From: Chloroflexota bacterium
GTDB lineage: Bacteria > Chloroflexota > Anaerolineae > Ardenticatenales > Ardenticatenaceae
DNA: 35,017 bases
Reading direction: 5' to 3'
Assembly: GCA_003520455.1 (NCBI GenBank)
Contig: DOUV01000780.1
Span: forward strand, 1-35,017
The translations under genes and the position numbers were made by a program. Below, piece by piece: positions 1 to 7,562 of the stretch. The stretch's first letter is position 1. Each line of letters opens with the position of its first letter. The notes beneath the pieces are model-generated. The model made no database searches, was not told where the DNA came from, and worked only from the letters and a program-made list of their open reading frames with translations.

Positions 1-318
1 GGTGATGTAGTCATCGGCTCCCAGTTCGAGACCGATCAGCTTATCCGCCTCCTCGACCCGCGCCGTGAGCATGAGCAGGGGCACGGCCGCGACCTGGGGA
101 TCGCGGTCCTGGCGGATGGCGCGGGCGACGTCCAGCCCGTCCATCCCGGGGAGCATCAGGTCGAGAATCACAAGGTCGGGCCGCTGCTGCCGTACCATGA
201 ACAGGCCTGTGTGCCCATCGCTCGCGCTGGCGACCTCGAAGCCAGTCTGAGTGAGGTAGCCGCGTACGATGGTCACAATTTGCGGTTCGTCTTCGATGAT
301 CAGGATCGTCTGAGTCAT
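1..318 (-). CDS. Response regulator, receiver domain (C-terminus off the left edge)
   Basis: The reverse strand from the ATG at 318 reads as a CheY-like receiver domain: MTQTILIIEDE at the start gives the acidic pocket, and VILDLMLPGMDG near residues 49-60 carries the phospho-acceptor Asp. MLTARVEEADK supplies the conserved Thr-Ala region, and LGADDYIT the end of the fold. The 106 visible codons are nearly a whole receiver domain. The gene leaves the window before any output domain, so it could be an OmpR-type DNA-binding regulator (DDYI is common there) or a single-domain protein. No strong ribosome site is visible before the ATG, and no kinase gene is in view. Family assignment is secure; the regulated function is unknown. 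Confidence 0.9.
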   Translation of the reverse strand, partial: MTQTILIIEDEPQIVTIVRGYLTQTGFEVASASDGHTGLFMVRQQRPDLVILDLMLPGMDGLDVARAIRQDRDPQVAAVPLLMLTARVEEADKLIGLELGADDYIT

Positions 319-538
319 AGCATTTCGGGCACGTCCTGTCCCTGTGCGGTTCAACCGAATTTTATCTCGCGTTGAGGTTTCAATAACCCCGCCGCGGGTC
401 GAAGAGCTCTTGAGCGAAGCCGCCGGGCCCGCAGAGGCGCAAGATCACAAGTGAATTGGCGTTCCGACGCGAGGCTTCTCGCCGCTTTTCACGAGGGACG
501 ACCCTGAATCGAACATTGTCGTGATATGCAAGCACGCA

Positions 539-565
539 GCGGCCGGCTGAGACTCAACCGGCCGC
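539..565 (-). terminator. Hairpin terminator of the Met/His-rich gene
   Basis: Perfect 8-bp arms (GCGGCCGG at 539-546, CCGGCCGC at 558-565) enclose an inner TGAG/CTCA pairing. The hairpin lies about 20 nt downstream of the stop codon of the leftward gene that ends at 584. No clear T-run follows, so termination may be weak or Rho-assisted. Confidence 0.5.
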
Positions 566-583
566 CCGCGTCTTTGCAGGATC

Positions 584-1000
584 TCACGGGGCCGGCGTCG
601 CGGTCGTCGCCGGGTGGTATCGGGCCATGTTGGCCAGGCACTGGGCCTGCACATCGGCCGGGATGTTGTTCTCGGTCATCCACTGCTGGCACTCAGCCAG
701 GCTCATCGGTTCGCCACCGTGCATCATCTGCATCATGTGGCCCATCATCTGAGGATTACTCATCATCGCGCTGCACTCGGCCGGTACGGCCGCGTCGTTG
801 TGCATCTGGGCGTGCATTCCCCCTATGGAGCCGGTGCCCATCATCCCGCTGGCACCGCCCATCATGCCGGTGAAGCCGCCCGTTTGCCCGGTGAAACCGC
901 CCACCGGCCCCTGCGCCAGAACCGCGCCTGCACCGACCAGCAGTCCAACGGCCAGGAGCATGCCCAGCCCAATCAATCCCGCGGTGCGCAGCCTGTTCAT
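584..1000 (-). CDS. Secreted Met/His/Gly-rich small protein, possible metal binder
   Basis: This 138-residue protein starts at an ATG preceded by AAAGGAG at good spacing. The first 29 residues form a classic signal peptide: MNRLR, a hydrophobic core, then VLA before Gln30. The next part is low-complexity Gly/Thr/Met (GGFTG repeats, MMGG, GMMG). The C-terminal half is rich in Met, His and Cys (PQMMGHMMQMMHGG, three Cys near residues 75, 104 and 120). The spacing of Cys with the acidic, Gln-rich C-terminal stretch suggests a small folded domain after a flexible region. Clustered Met and His outside the membrane often bind copper or silver, but this role is inferred from composition only. I do not recognise a named family. 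Confidence 0.75.
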   Translation of the reverse strand: MNRLRTAGLIGLGMLLAVGLLVGAGAVLAQGPVGGFTGQTGGFTGMMGGASGMMGTGSIGGMHAQMHNDAAVPAECSAMMSNPQMMGHMMQMMHGGEPMSLAECQQWMTENNIPADVQAQCLANMARYHPATTATPAP

Positions 1001-1378
1001 TATAGTCTCCTTTGCATCTCGGCAATAGCCGGCGCGTTGGTTGGTGTTCCTGTCATCATCTTCATCCTACGACACCGATGTGAAGACCGGATGTGGACGG
1101 GATGTGGCCCGGATGAGGCTTGCCTCAGGCGGCCTCGAGGCTGTCCCAGGCCGGCTGCGGTGTTGTCCAGCGGGACAGCCGGGATGGCCGGGGCGACGTG
1201 GCCGCGCCGCGCATCGTTTCGCCGCGCCTGCTCTGTCGGAACGCTGAAGGCTGCTGCCAGGCGCCCCGAGAGCGCCCCAAAACGGCGGTCAAGTTGTCGC
1301 CGCCGCTGGCAGGACTGGTTTGTATGGGCGGACGGCCCTGCGCCCCTCTGCGGCCTGGCGAAGAGGGCCCACCTTCGA

Positions 1379-1407
1379 TTGGACTTTTCTTGAAAAATCC
1401 ATAGAAT
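1379..1407 (+). promoter_or_regulatory. Sigma70-like promoter before the 3D-domain gene
   Basis: TTGGAC at 1379-1384 and TAGAAT at 1402-1407 are separated by 17 nt. The -10 matches the consensus at five of six bases; the -35 is weaker. The inferred start near 1414 would give a ~255-nt leader before the ATG at 1669. Confidence 0.45.
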
Positions 1408-1416
1408 CCCTCCCTT

Positions 1417-1650
1417 GTGCCTCCGGCGGGAGGCACTTTTATTGGACACGGTCAGCCTCGAGATGGATGAACGCTGACGTGTCGGCCGCGAGTGCCGAAT
1501 TGCCCGACCGCTGAGCCGCCAGTACCGGCGGCTCAATTGTTGTCGGCGCACGGGCCTCTTCGCCCGTGCGCCCCCGAGCAAACCGACCTGCCATGAGTCT
1601 GTTGTTGATCCCCTCCTCCGTTGCAGCCCTGTTGCTCGCTCCGGCAGGTC
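1417..1650 (+). promoter_or_regulatory. Hairpin-rich leader RNA upstream of the 3D-domain gene
   Basis: Five inverted repeats lie head to tail. 1417-1424 pairs with 1429-1436 and is followed by TTTTATT, so it resembles an intrinsic terminator. 1445-1456 pairs with 1473-1483 (11 bp, one bulged G). 1512-1520 pairs with 1527-1535 (9 bp). 1546-1555 pairs with 1562-1571 (10 bp, loop CTCTTC). GACCTGCC at 1585-1592 pairs with GGCAGGTC at 1643-1650. The last closes just before the GGAGA ribosome site of the gene at 1669. I compared it by eye with the ydaO (c-di-AMP) and cobalamin riboswitch cores and found no convincing match. The stretch 1001-1378 before it shows no gene. Confidence 0.45.
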
Positions 1651-1668
1651 AGCTTCAGAGGAGAAGTG

Positions 1669-2421
1669 ATGAAATCGAAGACCATGATCATCGCTCTGTG
1701 TTCTGCGGCGATGGCCTGGGCAGGGATGCCGAAGCGCTCTTTTGGCGAGTCCCAGATCTACGAAGTGATCGTTACGGCGTACACCTGCGAGGAGAATTCC
1801 AACAATCCGATGCACCCCTGTGGCCCGCTGCGGTGGGGCGGCGACCGGTACGGGCCGGGCATGGCCTGTCCCGTTGAGTGGCGCGACCGTGCCATGGACG
1901 TGCCGGGCTACGGCATCCGCCGTTGCGACGATACCCCGCGGGATGGTTACCTGGACGGCCTGCCCCACATCGACCTGCGTGTGCCGACGGTGGCCGAGGC
2001 GAAACGGATTGGGGTGCGGCGGATGATCATTCAGCCGGCGAACGGGCTTCCATCCGAGAATAGTGGCTCAGCCAACGCCCTGGCGACTCAGGCCGATGCC
2101 ATCAGCCTGGCCCACACGATGGTGGCCGACGGGGACGTCAACACCGCGATGGCTCGCCTGCTGCGCACCGCGCGGGCCCGCGAGTACTTCCCCACCCTCC
2201 TGACGGCCGTGGACCTGCCGGCCGAGCACCCCGTCTGGGTGGTCACTCTCTGGGTGCCCGCCAACGAGATCCCGGAAGGCGCCGTGGCCCAGCCGGATGC
2301 CTCGGCGGAGATCGCGGCTCGCTGTTTCCTGTTCGATGCGCAGAGCGGTGCGCTGGTCACAGATGCCTTCGTGTCGAAGGACGTCCTGGAGACGTTGGGC
2401 TGGCTCTCACAAGACGCGTAG
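1669..2421 (+). CDS. Secreted 3D (Asp-Asp-Asp) domain protein
   Basis: I place the start at the ATG at 1669 (MKSKTMIIAL), which has AGAGGAGA 5 nt upstream and begins a signal peptide (cleavage near the Ala-Trp-Ala-Gly region); an in-frame ATG at 1621 lacks a ribosome site. The product has 250 residues. Residues ~30-120 resemble the 3D domain of cell-wall lytic and stationary-phase proteins: VIVTAYTC at the start, a YGPGMACP segment, then VPGYG, CDDTPRDG, and the terminal HIDLRVPTVAEAKRIGVRR matching the family's IDvy-ps-eA-ffG pattern. Four Cys may form extracellular disulfides. The C-terminal ~120 residues (ALATQADAISLAHTMV onward) are not recognised. Likely an extracytoplasmic, wall-related protein; catalytic activity is not certain because the family is mixed. 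Confidence 0.7.
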   Translation: MKSKTMIIALCSAAMAWAGMPKRSFGESQIYEVIVTAYTCEENSNNPMHPCGPLRWGGDRYGPGMACPVEWRDRAMDVPGYGIRRCDDTPRDGYLDGLPHIDLRVPTVAEAKRIGVRRMIIQPANGLPSENSGSANALATQADAISLAHTMVADGDVNTAMARLLRTARAREYFPTLLTAVDLPAEHPVWVVTLWVPANEIPEGAVAQPDASAEIAARCFLFDAQSGALVTDAFVSKDVLETLGWLSQDA

Positions 2422-2450
2422 ACTTCAGGCAATGTCGTCCCCACTCGTGT

Positions 2451-2483
2451 ACCGGGGCCCGTCCATCCTGGACGGGCCCCGGT
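2451..2483 (+). terminator. Strong hairpin terminator after the 3D-domain gene
   Basis: Perfect 14-bp arms (2451-2464 and 2470-2483) with a 5-nt ATCCT loop lie 30 nt after the stop at 2421. The T content after it is modest (CGTTGTG). The remainder up to 2686 shows no gene. Confidence 0.7.
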
Positions 2484-2686
2484 CGTTGTGGCGCACCATC
2501 CGGCGCAGAGCCCATTTGCCACCGGAGCCGGGCCGCTCCGCAGCCGGTCGCGCGAGGGGACGATGCACCTCTGTCCTTCGGGAGCGCTGCCCAGGGATAG
2601 AGCGGCCTTCCGCCGCCCCCACGATCATGCGGAAGGGGCGTCGCCTTCTGGCAGCCGGGCGGCTGCGGGGGCGGAGTTGGTGGCTC

Positions 2687-2713
2687 TTGTCTTTCCGGCG
2701 GTGCTGCTACAAT
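2687..2713 (+). promoter_or_regulatory. Promoter candidate for heme A synthase
   Basis: TACAAT at 2708-2713 is a good -10. TTGTCT at 2687-2692 could serve as -35, although the 15-nt spacer is short. Transcription from about 2720 would produce a leader of roughly 245 nt. Confidence 0.4.
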
Positions 2714-2719
2714 ATGTGG

Positions 2720-2966
2720 GTGTGGAAGGAGGCAACGAGAGCTTTCACGGGGAGGGTACTCGTGGGCGGCGGCGGCCGCCTACCCTCACCGCAGCCCATT
2801 CCCTCGTAGGCGGGGGGCCGGAAGGCTCGCGGGCGACGCCCGGGGATGCGGCGAGGATGGAGGCACTGTCAACTGACCCTTGAGAGGGCAACGAGAGGGC
2901 TGCACGGATGGTGCCGATTCCAGGCGCAAGAGCCGTGGAACTCTGACAGAAGGGGATCGTCTCTTG
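2720..2966 (+). promoter_or_regulatory. Long leader of ctaA with hairpin and duplicated motif
   Basis: The motif GGCAACGAGAG followed 4-5 nt later by CACGG occurs twice, at 2731 and 2887. Between the copies a bulged hairpin pairs 2752-2758 with 2781-2787 and, inside it, GGCGGC (2765-2770) with GCCGCC (2775-2780). No T-box sequence and no known riboswitch core was seen. Its role is unknown. Confidence 0.35.
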
Positions 2967-4010
2967 ATGAAGCAGAACCGTTTTGCATCCTATGCCTGGA
3001 GCGTCCTGGTGTATAACCTGGCCGTCATCCTCTGGGGCGCGTATGTGCGGGCGACAGGTTCGGGAGCAGGCTGTGGGAGCCACTGGCCGCTCTGCCAGGG
3101 AGAGGTTGTCCCCCGGTCGCCGCGGATCGAGACCATCATCGAGTTTACCCACCGGCTCAGCAGCGGGCTGGCGCTGGCGCTGGTCGTGGGGCTGCTCATT
3201 TGGGCAGTTCGAGCCTATCCCAAGGGTCACCGCGTTCGGCTGGGGGCCGGCTTCGCCATGCTATTCATGATCACCGAGGCCCTCCTGGGGGCCGGATTGG
3301 TGCTCTTCAAGTTGGTGGCCGAGAATGCCTCGATGTTCCGGGCTGTCTCGGTGGCTACGCACCTGGCGAACACCTTCTTGCTCCTCGCGGCGCTGACCCT
3401 CACGGCCTGGTGGGCTTCGGGCGGCGCGCCTGTGCGGCTCAAGCGCCAGGGGGGCGTCGGGGGGCTGCTCGGGTTGGCTTTGCTCGGCGTGTTGGTCCTG
3501 GGTGTCAGTGGTGCCGTGACTGCGCTGGGCGACACTCTCTTCCCATCGGGCTCGCTGGCCGCGGGGCTCCGGCAGGACTTCTCCCCCACGGCGCATTTCT
3601 TGATTCGGTTGCGCCTCCTGCACCCCGTGATTGCGGTTTCGGTCGGCCTGTTCGTGATCCTCACGGCGGGCGTCTCGAGCTCGCGGCGCCCCAGTCTGTA
3701 CACCACGCGGCTGGCCTGGGTCCTGACCGTGCTATTCTTGCTCCAGCTCGGGGCCGGGCTGACCAATGTTGTCCTGTTGGCACCAGTCTGGCTCCAACTC
3801 GTGCACCTCCTTCTGGCCGACCTGGTCTGGATCGCGCTGGTGCTCCTGGCGGCTGCGGCCCTGGCCAAGCAGCTGCCGCGGGCTGAGGCCCTGGGGTCGC
3901 TCCAGCCTGCGCCGCCGATCGGTCCGGCCGGTGGGGGGATGAAGGATTCCCCTGCGTTCAGGCGAACCCGCGAAGAATTCGAGATTCGGCCTGGCCGGTC
4001 CGGCCAGTAG
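2967..4010 (+). CDS. ctaA: Heme A synthase (COX15/CtaA family)
   Basis: Converts heme O to heme A by oxidising the C8 methyl group; it is an integral membrane enzyme needed for aa3-type terminal oxidases. The ATG at 2967 (MKQNRF) is chosen because it has AAGGGG upstream and begins directly before the first membrane helix; an in-frame start 87 nt earlier would add a hydrophilic tail. The 347 residues show about eight helices. Cys36 and Cys43 (CGSHWPLC) match the extracytoplasmic disulfide pair of Bacillus CtaA. EFTHRLSSG (Glu59, His62) is the first conserved His motif; VATHLANT, HFLIRLRLLHP and QLVHLLLADL supply the other heme-ligand or conserved His residues. No oxidase subunit or ctaB gene is in the window. 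A perfect CTGGCC/GGCCAG hairpin overlaps the stop codon (3991-4007). Confidence 0.92.
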   Translation: MKQNRFASYAWSVLVYNLAVILWGAYVRATGSGAGCGSHWPLCQGEVVPRSPRIETIIEFTHRLSSGLALALVVGLLIWAVRAYPKGHRVRLGAGFAMLFMITEALLGAGLVLFKLVAENASMFRAVSVATHLANTFLLLAALTLTAWWASGGAPVRLKRQGGVGGLLGLALLGVLVLGVSGAVTALGDTLFPSGSLAAGLRQDFSPTAHFLIRLRLLHPVIAVSVGLFVILTAGVSSSRRPSLYTTRLAWVLTVLFLLQLGAGLTNVVLLAPVWLQLVHLLLADLVWIALVLLAAAALAKQLPRAEALGSLQPAPPIGPAGGGMKDSPAFRRTREEFEIRPGRSGQ

Positions 4011-4012
4011 CC

Positions 4013-4120
4013 GTTGTGGTCACAGCGGAGATTCCGGCAACTGCTCACGGTGATACGTGATGCGTGACGCGTGAGGAAACGCATCACGTTGTGGTCACAG
4101 CGGAGATTCCGGCAACTGCT
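4013..4120. repeat. 33-bp direct repeat flanking a palindromic spacer
   Basis: The same 33 bases (GTTGTGGTCACAGCGG...) occur at 4013-4045 and 4088-4120, with a 42-nt spacer between them. The spacer contains CGTGATGCGT at 4056-4065, which pairs perfectly with ACGCATCACG at 4079-4088. The first copy begins 3 nt after the ctaA stop codon. Confidence 0.85.
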
Positions 4121-4146
4121 TACGACCTGAGCACCACCTCCCGCTT

Positions 4147-4178
4147 GAGGCGCCCATGCAGACCAGCGCGGGCGCCTC
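4147..4178 (+). terminator. Possible terminator hairpin downstream of ctaA
   Basis: GAGGCGCCC (4147-4155) pairs perfectly with GGGCGCCTC (4170-4178) across a 14-nt loop and is followed by ATTCGTTT. It is the best terminator candidate after heme A synthase. From 4179 to 4390 I see nothing recognisable. Confidence 0.4.
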
Positions 4179-4390
4179 ATTCGTTTCTGAGACCGCCCTC
4201 TACGGACGGTCACAGGGGCGCCGCACCTTCGTCGTAGTCTGTGCGACAACGGAAGGCTGCTTGCCGCCCTGGCGTACGGCCTCCCGCTGGTCACGGGTGC
4301 GGCGCCCCTTGACAGGTGAGGCCCTCCGTGAGGGGGGTGGATCACGGGCGCGCGTACGCCGTCAGTCGGGTGAGCAGGAAAAGAGTCCAA

Positions 4391-4422
4391 TTGACAATTG
4401 CCCCGTTTATCCGCGTGATAGT
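4391..4422 (+). promoter_or_regulatory. Weak promoter candidate upstream of the HD-GYP gene
   Basis: A perfect TTGACA occurs at 4391-4396. The only reasonable -10 is GATAGT at 4417-4422 (4 of 6 bases) with a 20-nt spacer, longer than usual. The remaining ~195 nt to the ATG at 4619 hold no other recognised signal. Confidence 0.3.
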
Positions 4423-4618
4423 AGAAGGCGGAGAAGTGCTTAAGGTCGGGGACCCTCTCGCTTCTGTTGCCGCATTCAAGCATCGGGGAGTGGGGATTGT
4501 CGGGCCATCAGCGTGCCCGGCGCCATCACCCCTCCCGCGCCGGGCTCTCCCTCGGTTAGCTGTGCTTCCAGGGCTCCGTCCGGCGACGGCCTCACTGCAA
4601 TGAGCGGAGCGACCAGAT

Positions 4619-6079
4619 ATGGCTCGGAAGACGATCGCAGGTGCAGCCGGACCGCTGTTGGGAATGCTGATCCCATTGTTCATATACATCTATCTAAAGC
4701 GCCAGCCCGCCCTTGACCCCTCTATCGTCGTCCCGGTCCACCACTTTGTGATTGTCAGCGCCGTTGCGCTGTTGGCGGCGGGGATCGCCGTGGCCGTCGG
4801 GATCTCGGGGAGCCGGTTGCGGAACATCCAGGTCATCTTCCTCTCCCTGGCCTTTACCTCTCAGGCCCTGGTCTTTGCGTTGCATGGGCTCTCGACGCCC
4901 GGTTTCCTGCTCCCACTGACGCGCGTCCCGGCAGTGGCCGCCCAGTTGAGCGTGTTGCTGACCGCCTTCTGGCTGTTGATGTCGGTGGTTCCCTCCGATC
5001 ACCCCGTCGTCGTCAGTCTGTCCCATGTGCAACAGCTGCTCGTGCCGGTCTGGGCATCGGTGCTCCTCCTGCTCGGGATCGCGGCCATGGCGAGACCCGA
5101 TCTGGTGGGGTTGATCCCCGTGGACGCGCCGCCGCTGAGAACCTTTGTCGCCCTGCTGACCGTGGCGATCTTGCTGGCAGCGGGCGTTCGCTACTGGCAG
5201 TCCCACCGCTACTCGCAGTTCCCCCTGCAGCTTGCGATCGTCTACAGCGCCGGCTGGCTCGCCGTGGTGCAGATTATTCTGCTCACCGGCCAGGTCTGGC
5301 ACGTCAGTTGGTGGTTGTACCACTTCCTGCTGCTGGCCGCGATGATCTTGCTGGTCGCCGGACTGCTCAGCCAGTATGGAACCGGGGCCTCTCTCGGCAC
5401 GGCGGTCCGTGGCCTCTTCACCTCCGATCCCAAGGAGCGTCTGGAAGCGGGGATTTCGCCCAGCGTCAGGGCCCTGGTGGTCGCGACTGAAGCCCACGAC
5501 AGCTACACCGCCGGACACAGCTTTCGCGTGGCGCTCGCCGCGGTGAGCCTCGGTGAGGCGATGGGAGTGTCCCCTGAGCAACTCAGGGCCCTGGCGCAGG
5601 GCGGCATCGTCCACGACGTCGGCAAAATCGAGGTGCCAGACGCTGTCCTGAACAAGCCCGCCAGCCTGGCCCCGGAGGAGCGGATCCTGGTCGAGAAACA
5701 CCCGCTGACCGGCTACGAGATGTGCAAGCACCTGGGGTTTATGAAGGACGAGCTGGACGTGATTCGTTCCCATCATGAAAAATGGGACGGCACGGGCTAT
5801 CCTGACGGGCTGAAGAGCGAGGCGATCCCGCTGCTCGCGCGCATCCTCGCGATCGCCGATGTCTACGATGCCCTGACCTCTGATCGGTCGTACCGCCGTC
5901 GCTGGAGCCACGAAGAGGCGCGGCGATACATCCAACGCCAGGCGGGCAGCCATTTCGATCCGCGCTGCGTCGAGTTCTGGGCCCACCTGACCGAAGAAGG
6001 GCCGCTGGTTCAAGAACCCGCACCCTGGAGCGCCGTGACGGCCCAGGCGATTGGAGTGCGGCCGGTGAAACTAGGATAG
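4619..6079 (+). CDS. Membrane-anchored HD-GYP domain protein (predicted c-di-GMP phosphodiesterase)
   Basis: The 486-residue protein has about eight hydrophobic helices in residues 1-255, forming a membrane sensor-like module, followed by a cytoplasmic HD-GYP domain (~280-460). The metal-binding HD pair is His332-Asp333 in HDVGK. The signature HHEKWDGTGYPDGL spans 385-398 with the GYP triad at 393-395, followed by ARILAIADVYDALTSDRSYR. These are the residues expected of an active enzyme hydrolysing cyclic di-GMP. No PAS, GAF or receiver domain is present, so the input is probably sensed by the membrane part. The ribosome site before the ATG is poor. The last ~12 codons lie inside a 38-bp direct repeat whose second copy lies beyond the stop. 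Confidence 0.9.
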   Translation: MARKTIAGAAGPLLGMLIPLFIYIYLKRQPALDPSIVVPVHHFVIVSAVALLAAGIAVAVGISGSRLRNIQVIFLSLAFTSQALVFALHGLSTPGFLLPLTRVPAVAAQLSVLLTAFWLLMSVVPSDHPVVVSLSHVQQLLVPVWASVLLLLGIAAMARPDLVGLIPVDAPPLRTFVALLTVAILLAAGVRYWQSHRYSQFPLQLAIVYSAGWLAVVQIILLTGQVWHVSWWLYHFLLLAAMILLVAGLLSQYGTGASLGTAVRGLFTSDPKERLEAGISPSVRALVVATEAHDSYTAGHSFRVALAAVSLGEAMGVSPEQLRALAQGGIVHDVGKIEVPDAVLNKPASLAPEERILVEKHPLTGYEMCKHLGFMKDELDVIRSHHEKWDGTGYPDGLKSEAIPLLARILAIADVYDALTSDRSYRRRWSHEEARRYIQRQAGSHFDPRCVEFWAHLTEEGPLVQEPAPWSAVTAQAIGVRPVKLG

Positions 6080-6143
6080 AGTTAGACGAGGCGTATTCAT
6101 GAACACGTGACGGCCCAGGCGATTGGAGTGCGGCCGGTGAAAC
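6034..6143. repeat. 38-bp direct repeat across the 3' end of the HD-GYP gene
   Basis: The 38 bases at 6034-6071 (within the last codons of the HD-GYP gene) recur exactly at 6106-6143, separated by 34 unrelated nt. Sequence after the second copy does not resemble the spacer, so this is not a simple tandem duplication. Confidence 0.9.
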
Positions 6144-6312
6144 CGTGAAACGTGCCGCTCAAACAGGAGGCGAGTAGGCGACGGCATTACCGCCAGCCAC
6201 CCGGCGGGAGTGCCGACCGCGGGTCGCTCTGGGTATGGCGCGTGTGGTGGGTAGGGCTGAAAACCAGAGGAGCAGATCCAGGTGAAGATCGCGTGGAGCG
6301 CTGCGAGCCAGG

Positions 6313-6340
6313 GGCCCGCCCGTGAGGGACGGGCCTTTTT
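6313..6340 (+). terminator. Intrinsic terminator
   Basis: GGCCCG-CCC (6313-6321) pairs with GGG-A-CGGGCC (6326-6335, one bulged A) around a GTGA loop and is followed by TTTTT. It is the strongest rightward terminator near the HD-GYP gene but lies 230 nt after its stop. The transcript between (6144-6312) has no gene and could be a 3' UTR or a small RNA. Confidence 0.75.
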
Positions 6341-6960
<620 letters not shown>

Positions 6961-7040
6961 ATTGTCGCTCCTGTTGCGGAATTTGGCGGCCCTACGTGCA
7001 ATAATAGGGGCCAGGATGAAATCGTGAGAAGGAGGCGCCT

Positions 7041-7142
7041 GTGAGCGAAAGAACTGTGGGCAAAGCCGAACGCTTGTTGCAGATCGAGCACCTGCTGCTC
7101 GCTCACCCGGAGGGTTTGAGGAGGGACCCTTTCGGAGGTTAA
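7041..7142 (+). pseudogene. Truncated N-terminus of a WYL-type HTH regulator
   Basis: After AAGGAGG and a 5-nt gap, a GTG at 7041 opens a 33-codon frame (MSERTVGKAERLLQIEHLLL, then AHPEGL). This matches the start of WYL-domain regulators, in which helix 1 of the winged helix is followed by a recognition helix such as AELARRLGV. After EGL at codon 26 the frame turns into RRDPFGG and stops at 7140-7142. The recognition helix and the ~250-residue WYL region are missing. A functional short peptide cannot be excluded, but loss of the rest by deletion is the simpler reading. Confidence 0.5.
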
Positions 7143-7162
7143 ACGATAGGACGGATTCTGAT

Positions 7163-7189
7163 GTTTTCCACACGCGTGGGGATGGACCC
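7163..7189 (+). CRISPR. Solitary degenerate type I-E-like CRISPR repeat
   Basis: GTTTTCCACACGCGTGGGG (7163-7181) continues into ATGGACCC (7182-7189). The layout follows the type I-E repeat pattern: GT-TTCC, a self-complementary centre (CACGCGTG), then GGGGATGRACC. Compared with a 28-nt I-E repeat the centre is about 2 nt short and the stem has one A-G mismatch. Reading it in frame gives STRVGMD, a well-known signature of repeats translated by mistake. No second copy lies about 61 nt away on either side, so it is not an array. Confidence 0.4.
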
Positions 7190-7318
7190 TGCGCTGTCGC
7201 CTCTGGCCCTCTACCAACTTCTCGCTGTCGATGTCCGAGCCCGATTTGGTGAGAATTTCGTGCGTCGTGCTCACTCACTTCACCGAGATGCTCGCCTTTG
7301 CTGCCTGAATTGGATTAA

Positions 7319-7546
7319 GTCGAGCTTCGTGCTGCTTCGACGACCTACTCCCCTTACAAGATCCCCTTACAAGATCGTGGGGCCGCCCGCGGTGAAGCCT
7401 ACGACTCGGCCGCTTTTCAGTCGCTGATTGCCTATCCCTATCTCACCGATGCGATTCATGAACGTGCTCACAATCCCGTGGGGCCTGAGCACGCACGGGA
7501 TCGGCAAGCGCCGGCAAAGGCCGGCACCGGAAATACGGCCAGGTAG
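7319..7546 (+). pseudogene. Decayed coding remnant, family unknown
   Basis: One frame from 7319 to the TAG at 7544 has no start codon with a ribosome site but reads like protein, especially RGEAYDSAAFQSLIAYPYL followed by TDAIHERAHNP. It is interrupted near its beginning by an exact 13-bp tandem duplication (7349-7374) that would shift the frame. I do not recognise the family. It could be a fragment of the genes that once stood with the WYL regulator and CRISPR repeat, or a transposase remnant. Confidence 0.3.
7349..7374. repeat. 13-bp tandem duplication
   Basis: TCCCCTTACAAGA occurs twice with no gap (7349-7361 and 7362-7374). The length is not a multiple of three, so it would have shifted any reading frame. 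Confidence 0.9.
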
Positions 7547-7562
7547 ATAGGCAACAAGCGGA

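Noticed and set aside
2720..2966. ctaA leader as a T-box, cobalamin or RNase P RNA
   Set aside because: No T-box antiterminator sequence, no cobalamin box and no RNase P core; only a GGCAACG-like fragment resembles the last.
3227..4483. 418-residue leftward frame across ctaA and the repeat pair
   Set aside because: Antisense shadow of the heme A synthase; its internal peptide repeat is only the DNA repeat read twice.
4694..6013. 439-residue leftward frame opposite the HD-GYP gene
   Set aside because: Gln/Arg/Asp-rich composition typical of antisense reading of a GC-rich gene; no motif or ribosome site.
4013..6143. The two repeat-spacer-repeat structures as mini CRISPR arrays
   Set aside because: Repeat and spacer sizes fit, but the two repeats are unrelated, one lies in a coding region, and no cas gene is present.
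6144..6340. Known riboswitch or small stable RNA before the terminator
   Set aside because: Looked for glycine, fluoride, c-di-GMP, THF and SRP RNA cores by eye and found none.
7161..7427. 88-residue rightward frame starting MFSTRVGMDP
   Set aside because: The start is a translated CRISPR-like repeat, a known source of false proteins; no ribosome site and no family.
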